Below are positions 1 to 4,586 of a DNA stretch of 5,362 bases, in pieces. Position 1 is the stretch's first letter; every line of letters starts with the position of its first letter. The notes under the pieces were generated by a model. It had not been told where the DNA came from, made no database searches, and saw only the letters and a program-made list of their open reading frames with translations. The DNA comes from Pseudomonadota bacterium. GTDB lineage: Bacteria > Pseudomonadota > Gammaproteobacteria > Burkholderiales > Thiobacillaceae. The position numbers and the translations under genes are program-made. Location: the NCBI GenBank assembly GCA_021791235.1, contig JAJYXA010000166.1, forward strand, positions 1 to 5,362, written 5' to 3'.

Positions 1-951
1 CACGCCGTATTGCCAGCGCACGTCGTCGTCCAGGCGGTGCCAGTCGGAATCGTTGAAGGGCGGGTTGGCGATGACGAACTGGGCCTTGAGGTCCTTGTGC
101 AGGTCGCGCCGGAAGGTGTCGGCCTGCTCGGAGCCGAAGTCGGCTTCGATGCCGCGAATAGCGAGGTTCATGATCGCCAGGCGCCGGGTGGTGGCGTTGC
201 TCTCCTGGCCGTAGATGCTGAGGTCGCCGATGCGGCCGCCGTGTTCGAGGACGAATTTTTCCGACTGCACGAACATGCCGCCGGAGCCGCAGGCGGGGTC
301 GTAGACGCGGCCCTTGTAGGGGGCGAGCATTTCGACGATGACGCGGACGACGCAACTGGGGGTGTAGAACTGGCCGCCGTTCTTGCCTTCGGCGCTGGCG
401 AAGCGGGTGAGGAAGTATTCGTAGACGCGGCCTAAAAGATCGACCGAGCGGTGCGATTTGCCATCATCACCCTCTGTCGCGTCGGCAATCAGCGTGATGG
501 TGCCGATAAGGTCGATCAGCTCGCCGAGGCGGTGCTTGTCGAGCGCGGGGCGGGCGTAGTCCTTGGGCAGCACGCCCTTGAGGCGCGGGTTGTCGCGTTC
601 GAGCGCGACCATGGCGTCGTCCACCACCTTGCCGATGGTGGGCAGCTTGGCCGCCGCCTGGAGTTGTGACCAGCGCGCTTCCTTGGGCACCCAGAAGACA
701 TTCTCGGCGCGGTATTCGTCGGCATCCTCGGGGTCGGCGCCTTCGTAGTCGCCCTTGCCCTCGACCAGCCTGGCGCGCATTTCCTCGAAGGCGTCGGAGA
801 TGTATTTGAGGAAGATGAGGCCGAGCACGACGTGCTTGTATTCGGCCGCATCCATGTTGTTGCGCAGCTTGTCGGCAGCGAGCCAGAGCTTGGCCTCGAA
901 GCCGATGTTGGCGGTGGAGTCACCGCTCTTCTTTTTTGTTGCTTTCGCCAT
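1..951 (-). CDS. hsdM: Type I restriction-modification system DNA methyltransferase subunit HsdM (N-terminal part, runs off left edge)
   Basis: Adenine-N6 DNA methyltransferase subunit of a type I restriction-modification complex. With HsdS it methylates the recognition site, and with HsdR it forms the restricting enzyme. The 317 codons present start [12 protein letters not shown] and read without a stop to the window edge. Residues from about 13 to 150 look like the helical HsdM N-terminal domain. FYTP is at 195-198, the SAM-binding motif I DPACGSGG at 218-225, and the catalytic NPPF motif IV at 296-299. Family members are usually around 500 residues, so roughly the last third lies outside, along with any hsdS and hsdR. 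The ATG at 951 is supported by AAGGG (959-963) seven bases upstream. The gene follows gpsA after a lower-GC gap, as expected for an accessory module placed behind a housekeeping operon. Motifs look intact, so an active methylase is likely. Confidence 0.96.
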   Translation of the reverse strand, partial: MAKATKKKSGDSTANIGFEAKLWLAADKLRNNMDAAEYKHVVLGLIFLKYISDAFEEMRARLVEGKGDYEGADPEDADEYRAENVFWVPKEARWSQLQAAAKLPTIGKVVDDAMVALERDNPRLKGVLPKDYARPALDKHRLGELIDLIGTITLIADATEGDDGKSHRSVDLLGRVYEYFLTRFASAEGKNGGQFYTPSCVVRVIVEMLAPYKGRVYDPACGSGGMFVQSEKFVLEHGGRIGDLSIYGQESNATTRRLAIMNLAIRGIEADFGSEQADTFRRDLHKDLKAQFVIANPPFNDSDWHRLDDDVRWQYGV

Positions 952-1186
952 CAGGCATCCCTTGAACGCTTTTCTGGAGGTCGGCCATGCCGAAACCAAA
1001 CAAAGCACGGACGCCAGAAGGGAATGCTAACTGATTTTGGAAAATTGCTCGTTATGCGGGGAGCATGCGTGCGGATAACCGTTACGGGCTGGACCCGATC
1101 AAAGCACTCATTGGTTTTCCTTTCTGCGTATGTCATGCAGAAATGCTGCGTCACGAATACAGGGGGCCGTTGGATGCTTGCCCGCT
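952..1186. other. Lower-GC intergenic gap between gpsA and hsdM
   Basis: This 235-bp stretch has a hand-counted G+C of about 53%, clearly below the flanking genes. It should contain the end of the gpsA transcript and the control region of hsdM. I see no hairpin followed by a T-run after gpsA and no convincing sigma-70 promoter pair. It does hold a perfect 7-bp inverted repeat at 1121-1143, a small GC-rich inverted repeat (CGGG/CCCG, 1085-1097), and a possible nine-codon reading frame on the minus strand (1111 down to 1082) preceded by AAAGGA. None of these has a proven role. Confidence 0.7.
1121..1143. repeat. Perfect 7-bp inverted repeat in the gap upstream of hsdM
   Basis: TTTCTGC at 1121-1127 is the exact reverse complement of GCAGAAA at 1137-1143, with a nine-base spacer. 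There is no T-run next to it on either strand, so it does not look like an intrinsic terminator. On the minus strand its second arm runs directly into an AAAGGA sequence. It could be an operator for hsdM control or chance. The position about 170 bases before hsdM is the only support for regulation. Confidence 0.35.
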
Positions 1187-2173
1187 TCAGAACTCCGCCT
1201 TGATTTCCCGGTTCAGTAATGCATCGACCGCCTGCGCGGCGGGCAGGCCTTCGAACAGCATCTGGCAGACGGCGCGGGTGATGGGCATGTCGACGCCGAG
1301 TTCTTCGGCCAGCGCGGCGACCTCGGGTGCGGTGGTGACGCCTTCGGCGACGTGGCCGAGCTCGTTGAGGATGGCGTCGAGTTGCTGGCCGCGGGCGAGG
1401 CGCAGGCCGACCTGGCGGTTGCGCGAGAGGTCGCCGGTGGTGGTGAGGATGAGGTCGCCGAGGCCGGACAGGCCCATGAAGGTTTCGAAGTGGCCGCCGA
1501 GCCGGACGCCGAGGCGGGTCATTTCGGCCAGCCCGCGGGTGATCAGCGCGGCGCGGGCGTTGTGGCCGAGCTTGAGGCCGTCGCAGATGCCGGCGGCAAT
1601 CGCCATGACGTTTTTCAGCGCGCCGCCGACTTCGACGCCGACGACGTCGTCGTGCGCATAGATGCGCAGGCGATGGCCGGATAGGGTTTCGGCCAGGTGC
1701 TGCGCCAGTGCGGTGTCGTGCGAGGCCAGGGTGAGCGCGGTAGGGTAGCCGTGCGCGACTTCCTGGGCAAAGCTGGGGCCGGACAGCACACCGGTTTGCG
1801 CGTGCGTGGGCAGCAGTTCGGCGACGAGCTGGTGCGGCAGCTTGCGGCTGCCGGGTTCGAAGCCCTTGCAGACCCAGACGATGGGCGGCAGCCTGGGGCG
1901 GACAGCCAGTGCGGCCAGGGTGGGACGCAGGGCGTGGCTGGGAACGGCGATGACGATGAGGTCGGCCTCATCGACGACGCGATCGAAATCCGGGTTGAAA
2001 TGCAGCGCGTCCGGCAGCGGGCAGTCGGGCAGGTAACGGGCGTTGACGCGCCGGGCGCGCATGGCGTCGAGTTGGGCTGCGCTGCGTCCCCACAGGGTGA
2101 CGTCATGATGCGGCGTCCAGCTGGCCGCCAGCGCAGTGCCCCAGGCGCCCGCGCCGAGTATCGACAGTTTCAT
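1187..2173 (-). CDS. gpsA: NAD(P)-dependent glycerol-3-phosphate dehydrogenase
   Basis: Cytosolic enzyme that reduces dihydroxyacetone phosphate to sn-glycerol-3-phosphate with NAD(P)H, supplying the backbone for phospholipids. The 328 residues match the family's usual length. The Rossmann dinucleotide motif GAGAWG is at 7-12 directly after the first strand. CKGFEPGS is at 102-109, SGPSFAQEVA at 131-140, the catalytic lysine in GALKN at 187, KLGHNARAALITRG at 201-214 and SGLGD at 236-240. The ATG at 2173 is preferred because MKLSILGAG is the normal N-terminus; the frame stays open another 74 codons upstream, but that stretch is arginine-rich shadow sequence within the preceding gene. The start overlaps the stop of the SH3-protein gene as ATGA, suggesting translational coupling. 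No terminator is visible after its TGA. Confidence 0.97.
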   Translation of the reverse strand: MKLSILGAGAWGTALAASWTPHHDVTLWGRSAAQLDAMRARRVNARYLPDCPLPDALHFNPDFDRVVDEADLIVIAVPSHALRPTLAALAVRPRLPPIVWVCKGFEPGSRKLPHQLVAELLPTHAQTGVLSGPSFAQEVAHGYPTALTLASHDTALAQHLAETLSGHRLRIYAHDDVVGVEVGGALKNVMAIAAGICDGLKLGHNARAALITRGLAEMTRLGVRLGGHFETFMGLSGLGDLILTTTGDLSRNRQVGLRLARGQQLDAILNELGHVAEGVTTAPEVAALAEELGVDMPITRAVCQMLFEGLPAAQAVDALLNREIKAEF

Positions 2174-2631
2174 CGCCCCCACACCTCGTGCGCGGGCACC
2201 CAGCCGGCCTGGCCGTCGGCATGCTTCACCGGCAGCCAGCCGTAGGGATCGGCTTCGCCGGTGACCGTGAGCAGGACGCCGCGTGCGGCGCTGAACGCGA
2301 CCCCGGCGTCGGCGCGCGGCTGTTGCCGGATGACGCCGGTTTCGGCCTTGATCATGACGTTCCTGGCCTTGCCGAGGGCGGATTTCTCGATCCACGCCAG
2401 GCGGCCGCCAGGGTCGCGCACCTTGACCCAGGCGTCGGTGTCGACGACAACTTCAAGCGGCAGGCCGCTGCCTGCGATGGCGACTCTGCCGGCGGCCGTC
2501 GAGGGCGCGTCGTACAACAGCGCGGCGCGGCCGGTGCTGCGGTATTCCAGCGCGCTGGCGGCGTGCGGCAGCGCGAGCAGCAGACCGGCTGCGAGGAGCG
2601 AACGGGCGGAGTGCAGTCGCAATTTCAACAC
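2170..2631 (-). CDS. Secreted or periplasmic protein with two SH3-like repeats
   Basis: Predicted 153-residue exported protein. A basic start and hydrophobic core (about residues 11-22) end in HAASA, so signal peptidase I cleavage after residue 27 is plausible. The mature part has two repeats of bacterial SH3 type, about 30-86 and 90-152. Each has a tryptophan-containing strand (WVKV at 68-71, WLPV at 132-135) followed by a glycine-rich turn and a second tryptophan strand (LAWI near 80, GWV at 143-145). Such domains often bind peptidoglycan or peptides; no catalytic residues are apparent. The start codon appears to be GTG at 2631, seven bases after the secB stop, with only a weak GAAGCGG-like ribosome site; TTG at 2628 is an alternative. 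Its stop overlaps the gpsA start. The specific function is unknown. Confidence 0.88.
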   Translation of the reverse strand: MLKLRLHSARSLLAAGLLLALPHAASALEYRSTGRAALLYDAPSTAAGRVAIAGSGLPLEVVVDTDAWVKVRDPGGRLAWIEKSALGKARNVMIKAETGVIRQQPRADAGVAFSAARGVLLTVTGEADPYGWLPVKHADGQAGWVPAHEVWGR

Positions 2632-2638
2632 GTCCGCT

Positions 2639-3097
2639 TCAATGCGTTTGCGCGGGAGCGGCCTGTTGCTGCTGCGCCTGTTGCTGCTGCAGGAACAGGG
2701 CTTCGAAATTGACCGGATTCAGCAGCAGCGGCGGGAATCCGGCGCGGATGATGACGTCGGACACGGTCTCGCGCAGATACGGGAAGACGATGTTGGGGCA
2801 GCCGATGCCGAGCACCATCGGGATCTGGTCCTGCGGCACGTTCTGGATGCGGAAAATACCGGCCTGGGTGCACTCGACCAGGAACAGGGTCTTGTCGCCG
2901 ATCCTGGCGGTGACGGTGACGGTGATGCCGGTGTGGTACAGGTCTTCGCCCAGCGCGCGGCTTTCGGTCGACAGGTTGACGTCGATCTGCGGCGCCTCGT
3001 GTTCCAGGTAGATGGCGGGGGCGTTGGGCACTTCCAGCGACAGATCCCTGACGAAGAGTTTTTCGATATTGAATACGGGTTGTTGCGCGTCGGTCAT
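2639..3097 (-). CDS. secB: Protein-export chaperone SecB
   Basis: Tetrameric cytosolic chaperone that keeps precursor proteins unfolded and passes them to SecA for Sec-dependent export. The 152 residues fit the family. Diagnostic stretches are IEKLFVRDLSLEVPNAP (11-27), EAPQIDVNL (34-42), QAGIFRI (78-84), GIGCPNIVFPY (97-107) and VSDVIIRAGFPPLLL (112-126). The C-terminal tail is unusual: after NFEALFL it has two identical QQQQA units (137-146), then a short AAPAQTH-like end. The ATG at 3097 follows GGGAG with a five-base spacer. It heads a compact run with the SH3 gene (seven-base gap) and gpsA, and lies directly behind a terminator-like hairpin, so expression may be partly separated from the upstream redox genes. 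Confidence 0.97.
   Translation of the reverse strand: MTDAQQPVFNIEKLFVRDLSLEVPNAPAIYLEHEAPQIDVNLSTESRALGEDLYHTGITVTVTARIGDKTLFLVECTQAGIFRIQNVPQDQIPMVLGIGCPNIVFPYLRETVSDVIIRAGFPPLLLNPVNFEALFLQQQQAQQQQAAPAQTH
2661..2690. repeat. Perfect tandem duplication of a 15-bp unit within the secB tail
   Basis: The 15-base unit GCCTGTTGCTGCTGC occurs at 2661-2675 and again immediately at 2676-2690 with no mismatch. On the coding strand it encodes the doubled QQQQA segment (residues 137-146 of SecB). A length that is a multiple of three keeps the frame. It looks like a recent slippage duplication in a flexible tail outside the conserved chaperone core. Confidence 0.9.
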
Positions 3098-3100
3098 GGT

Positions 3101-3127
3101 GGCTCCCTGAATAAGAAAACCGGAGCC
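3101..3127 (-). promoter_or_regulatory. Possible alternative hairpin sequestering the secB ribosome-binding site
   Basis: On the minus strand GGCTCC (3127-3122) is the 3' arm of the terminator hairpin. The same six bases are perfectly complementary to GGAGCC at 3106-3101, which overlaps the secB Shine-Dalgarno GGGAG (3107-3103). The pairing would enclose a 15-base loop and cannot coexist with the terminator stem. GGAGCC therefore occurs twice, once as the 5' terminator arm and once at the ribosome site, an arrangement typical of attenuators. The base complementarity is seen directly; a regulatory role is inferred. Confidence 0.35.
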
Positions 3128-3137
3128 TGGGCTCCGG
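3116..3137 (-). terminator. Rho-independent terminator after trxC, in the secB leader
   Basis: On the minus strand CCGGAGCC (3137-3130) and GGCTCCGG (3127-3120) form a perfect eight-base-pair stem around a two-base gap, in practice a seven-pair stem with a four-base loop. It is followed by TTTTCTTATT. The element lies 23 bases after the trxC stop and 18 bases before the secB start codon. On the plus strand the hairpin is followed by GGGGATGG rather than a T-run, so it is directional. It should end, or partly end, transcripts from the redox genes. Confidence 0.8.
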
Positions 3138-3160
3138 GGATGGGGTATTTTACATGGGCT

Positions 3161-3589
3161 TCAGTGAATGCCCTGTGACGCCAGCCAGCGTTTCAGCGCG
3201 TGGGCCTCCATTGCACCCGAGGCGCGTGCCGCTTCGACACCGTTGCGGAACAGGATGAGGCTGGGAATGCCTTTGATGCGATGGCGCATCGACACCTGCG
3301 GGTGCGCTTCGGTGTCGACCTTGGCGAAGCGCACGCGCGTGCCCATTTCGGCCGCCACCTGCTGGAACACCGGCGCCATCATCTTGCAGGGGCCGCACCA
3401 GCCGGCCCAGAAGTCGACCAGCACCGGCAGGCCGGCCCTGGCGATAAAGCGGTCGAAACTGTCGGCGCCGAGCTCGACCGGTTTGCCGGGCAGCAGCGGC
3501 GCGCCGCATTTGCCGCATTGGGGGGCGTCGGCCAGCCGGTCGTCCGGCACGCGGTTGACGGCGAGGCAGCGGGGGCAGGCGAGTTCCAT
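3161..3589 (-). CDS. trxC: Thioredoxin 2 (zinc-finger thioredoxin TrxC)
   Basis: Cytosolic thiol-disulfide reductase. The 142 residues match TrxC (E. coli about 139). An N-terminal zinc-ribbon region carries CPRC (5-8) and CGKC (25-28), which in the family bind zinc and set TrxC apart from thioredoxin 1. The thioredoxin fold follows, with FWAGWCGPC at 60-68 (redox cysteines 65 and 68) and the cis-proline in GIPS at 109. The ATG at 3589 is chosen over the in-frame GTG at 3604 because AAGGA (3596-3600) sits six bases before the ATG and the GTG has no such site; the GTG itself lies just before AAGGA. It follows grxC by a 77-base gap and ends 23 bases before a terminator hairpin. TrxC is often linked to oxidative stress, but no regulator site is visible here. 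Confidence 0.95.
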   Translation of the reverse strand: MELACPRCLAVNRVPDDRLADAPQCGKCGAPLLPGKPVELGADSFDRFIARAGLPVLVDFWAGWCGPCKMMAPVFQQVAAEMGTRVRFAKVDTEAHPQVSMRHRIKGIPSLILFRNGVEAARASGAMEAHALKRWLASQGIH

Positions 3590-3666
3590 CGGGATTCCTT
3601 GCACCTAAAAGCAGTTGAATGAATTGCCGTTTTCCGGATGACAAGGTGGTGACGGCCGCCTGGAAA
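3590..3666 (-). other. Short spacer between grxC and trxC
   Basis: A 77-base spacer, long compared with the other junctions upstream of it. It contains the trxC ribosome site and a TTGTCA hexamer on the minus strand that resembles a -35 box, but I find no matching -10 at suitable spacing. No terminator hairpin with a T-run is present. Read-through from grxC into trxC is the simplest reading; a weak internal promoter cannot be excluded. Confidence 0.4.
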
Positions 3667-3927
3667 TCAAGCCTTGGCGAGCAGCGGCACCAGTTCGCCG
3701 GCGGCGTCCAGCGCCGAGGTGTCGTCGAAGCCGCCGACGTGGGTGTCGCCGATGAACACCTGCGGCACCGTGCGGCGGCCGGTGCGGGCGATCATTTCGT
3801 CCTGCCTGGCGGGATCGAGGTCGATGCGGATCTTCTCGATCTCGGACACGCCGCGGCTCTTGAGCAGGCGCTCGGCAGCGACGCAATAGGGGCACACGGC
3901 GGTGCAGTACATCACGACTCTGGCCAT
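3667..3927 (-). CDS. grxC: Glutaredoxin 3 (GrxC)
   Basis: Small cytosolic dithiol glutaredoxin that reduces protein disulfides and glutathione mixed disulfides using glutathione. The 86 residues are typical. The active site CPYC is at 12-15 after strand MARVVMYC, the cis-proline motif TVPQVFI is at 53-59, and the glutathione-binding GGFDD turn is at 65-69. The ATG at 3927 has AAGGA (3936-3940) eight bases upstream, and this site overlaps the TAA stop of the rhodanese gene, with eleven bases between stop and start. The frame stays open far upstream through the rhodanese gene, but that part is out-of-frame shadow. Position between a rhodanese and secB repeats the enterobacterial yibN-grxC-secB order, which supports GrxC identity over other glutaredoxins. 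Confidence 0.96.
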   Translation of the reverse strand: MARVVMYCTAVCPYCVAAERLLKSRGVSEIEKIRIDLDPARQDEMIARTGRRTVPQVFIGDTHVGGFDDTSALDAAGELVPLLAKA

Positions 3928-3938
3928 ATGGAACTTCC

Positions 3939-4355
3939 TTATTTCCGGGTGACGGGCAGGTTGGCGCGTTCCCACGCGACGATGCCGCCCGCCTGGTTGT
4001 ATACGGTCTCGAAGCCGGCTTTTTTCAGGATGCCGCAGGCACGCGCCGAGCGATGGCCGCTGCGGCAGGTGACCAGGATCGGCTTCGACTTGAACTTGTC
4101 GAGCTCCTGGAGGCGGCCGGCCAGCTGGCCGAGCGGAATGTGCCTGGCCTTGGGGATGTGCCCGGCCGCGTATTCCTTGTCCTCGCGCACGTCGAGCACC
4201 AGTGCGTCGTCGTTGTACAGGCGGGTGGCCTTCAGGGTGTCGGCCTGCTCCACGCCCGAGAGTTTGCCGCCGATGAAGGACCAGGCCAGTATGGCGCCCG
4301 ACACCACCGCCAGCGCCACCAGCATCCAGTTGTCCTGCAGGAATTGCACGTCCAT
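3939..4355 (-). CDS. yibN: Membrane-anchored rhodanese-like sulfurtransferase (YibN type)
   Basis: Single-domain rhodanese of 138 residues with an N-terminal membrane anchor. A hydrophobic helix spans about 10-29 (MLVALAVVSGAILAWSFIGG), followed by the rhodanese domain from about 38. Family landmarks are LDVRE (54-58), AGHIP (64-68), the catalytic loop CRSGHR (97-102, Cys97 as persulfide carrier) and the closing GGIVAW (123-128). A second cysteine, Cys107, lies one helix turn further on. Architecture, size and location before grxC and secB match E. coli YibN. The physiological sulfur donor and acceptor are unknown. The ATG at 4355 has only a weak ribosome site and lies twelve bases after the stop of the DUF2892 gene, so it is probably cotranscribed and perhaps coupled. 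Confidence 0.93.
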   Translation of the reverse strand: MDVQFLQDNWMLVALAVVSGAILAWSFIGGKLSGVEQADTLKATRLYNDDALVLDVREDKEYAAGHIPKARHIPLGQLAGRLQELDKFKSKPILVTCRSGHRSARACGILKKAGFETVYNQAGGIVAWERANLPVTRK

Positions 4356-4367
4356 GAATGTTCTCGC

Positions 4368-4586
4368 TTAGAGGCCGCAGCCCTGTTTGACACCGGCCTT
4401 CTTCAGCATGGTGTCCATCGGGCAGAAACGGGTGAAGCCGGACTGGAACAGGTTGAGGCCGACGAAGGCGGTGAACCACAGCCACGACAGCCGGGTCATG
4501 TCGACGCTGCCGGAAAAGTGCGCCAGCGCCAGCGACAGCATGATGAAAAATCCGGCAATGATGCGAACCATGCGTTCAACGGTCAT
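4368..4586 (-). CDS. Small DUF2892-type inner-membrane protein
   Basis: A 72-residue protein with two predicted membrane helices (about 7-23 and 34-50) joined by a short loop, then the conserved-looking FCPMDTMLKKAGVK segment (54-67) and a GCGL end. This pattern matches the DUF2892 family, the membrane domain that in E. coli YgaP is fused behind a rhodanese domain. Cys55 and Cys70 are its only cysteines. The ATG at 4586 is supported by AGGAG (4594-4598) seven bases upstream, located inside the end of the RND gene; the two genes overlap by 11 bases. The rhodanese gene follows twelve bases downstream. Function is not established; a role as membrane partner of the neighbouring rhodanese is inferred. 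Confidence 0.85.
   Translation of the reverse strand: MTVERMVRIIAGFFIMLSLALAHFSGSVDMTRLSWLWFTAFVGLNLFQSGFTRFCPMDTMLKKAGVKQGCGL

Noticed and set aside
920..988. 22-codon minus-strand frame ([10 protein letters not shown]...) overlapping the hsdM start
   Set aside because: No ribosome site precedes its ATG, and most of its end simply overlaps hsdM in another frame.
951..1154. 67-codon minus-strand frame ending in a TGATG overlap with the hsdM start, considered as a small controller gene
   Set aside because: It begins with GTG without a ribosome site, has unusual composition and no helix-turn-helix pattern, so it is probably chance in the intergenic gap.
952..1186. Sigma-70 promoter for hsdM
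   Set aside because: Several partial hexamers were tried (for example TTGATC near 1102 and CATAAC near 1050), but none gave a good -35/-10 pair with normal spacing, so no promoter was called.
2174..2395. 74-codon upstream extension of gpsA
   Set aside because: The extension is arginine-rich and lies out of frame inside the SH3-protein gene. GpsA normally begins directly before its GxGxxG motif, as the ATG at 2173 gives.
2261..3178. Long plus-strand open frame (305 codons) opposite secB and the SH3 gene
   Set aside because: It is antisense to two genes with clear family motifs, and its translation shows no recognisable domain. Long antisense frames are expected in GC-rich DNA.
3619..4371. 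Plus-strand open frame of 250 codons opposite grxC and the rhodanese gene
   Set aside because: Antisense shadow of two firmly identified genes, with no family features.
3928..4485. Upstream in-frame extension of grxC through the rhodanese gene, as a possible fusion
   Set aside because: The extra sequence is an out-of-frame reading of the rhodanese and DUF2892 genes. grxC has its own ATG and ribosome site.
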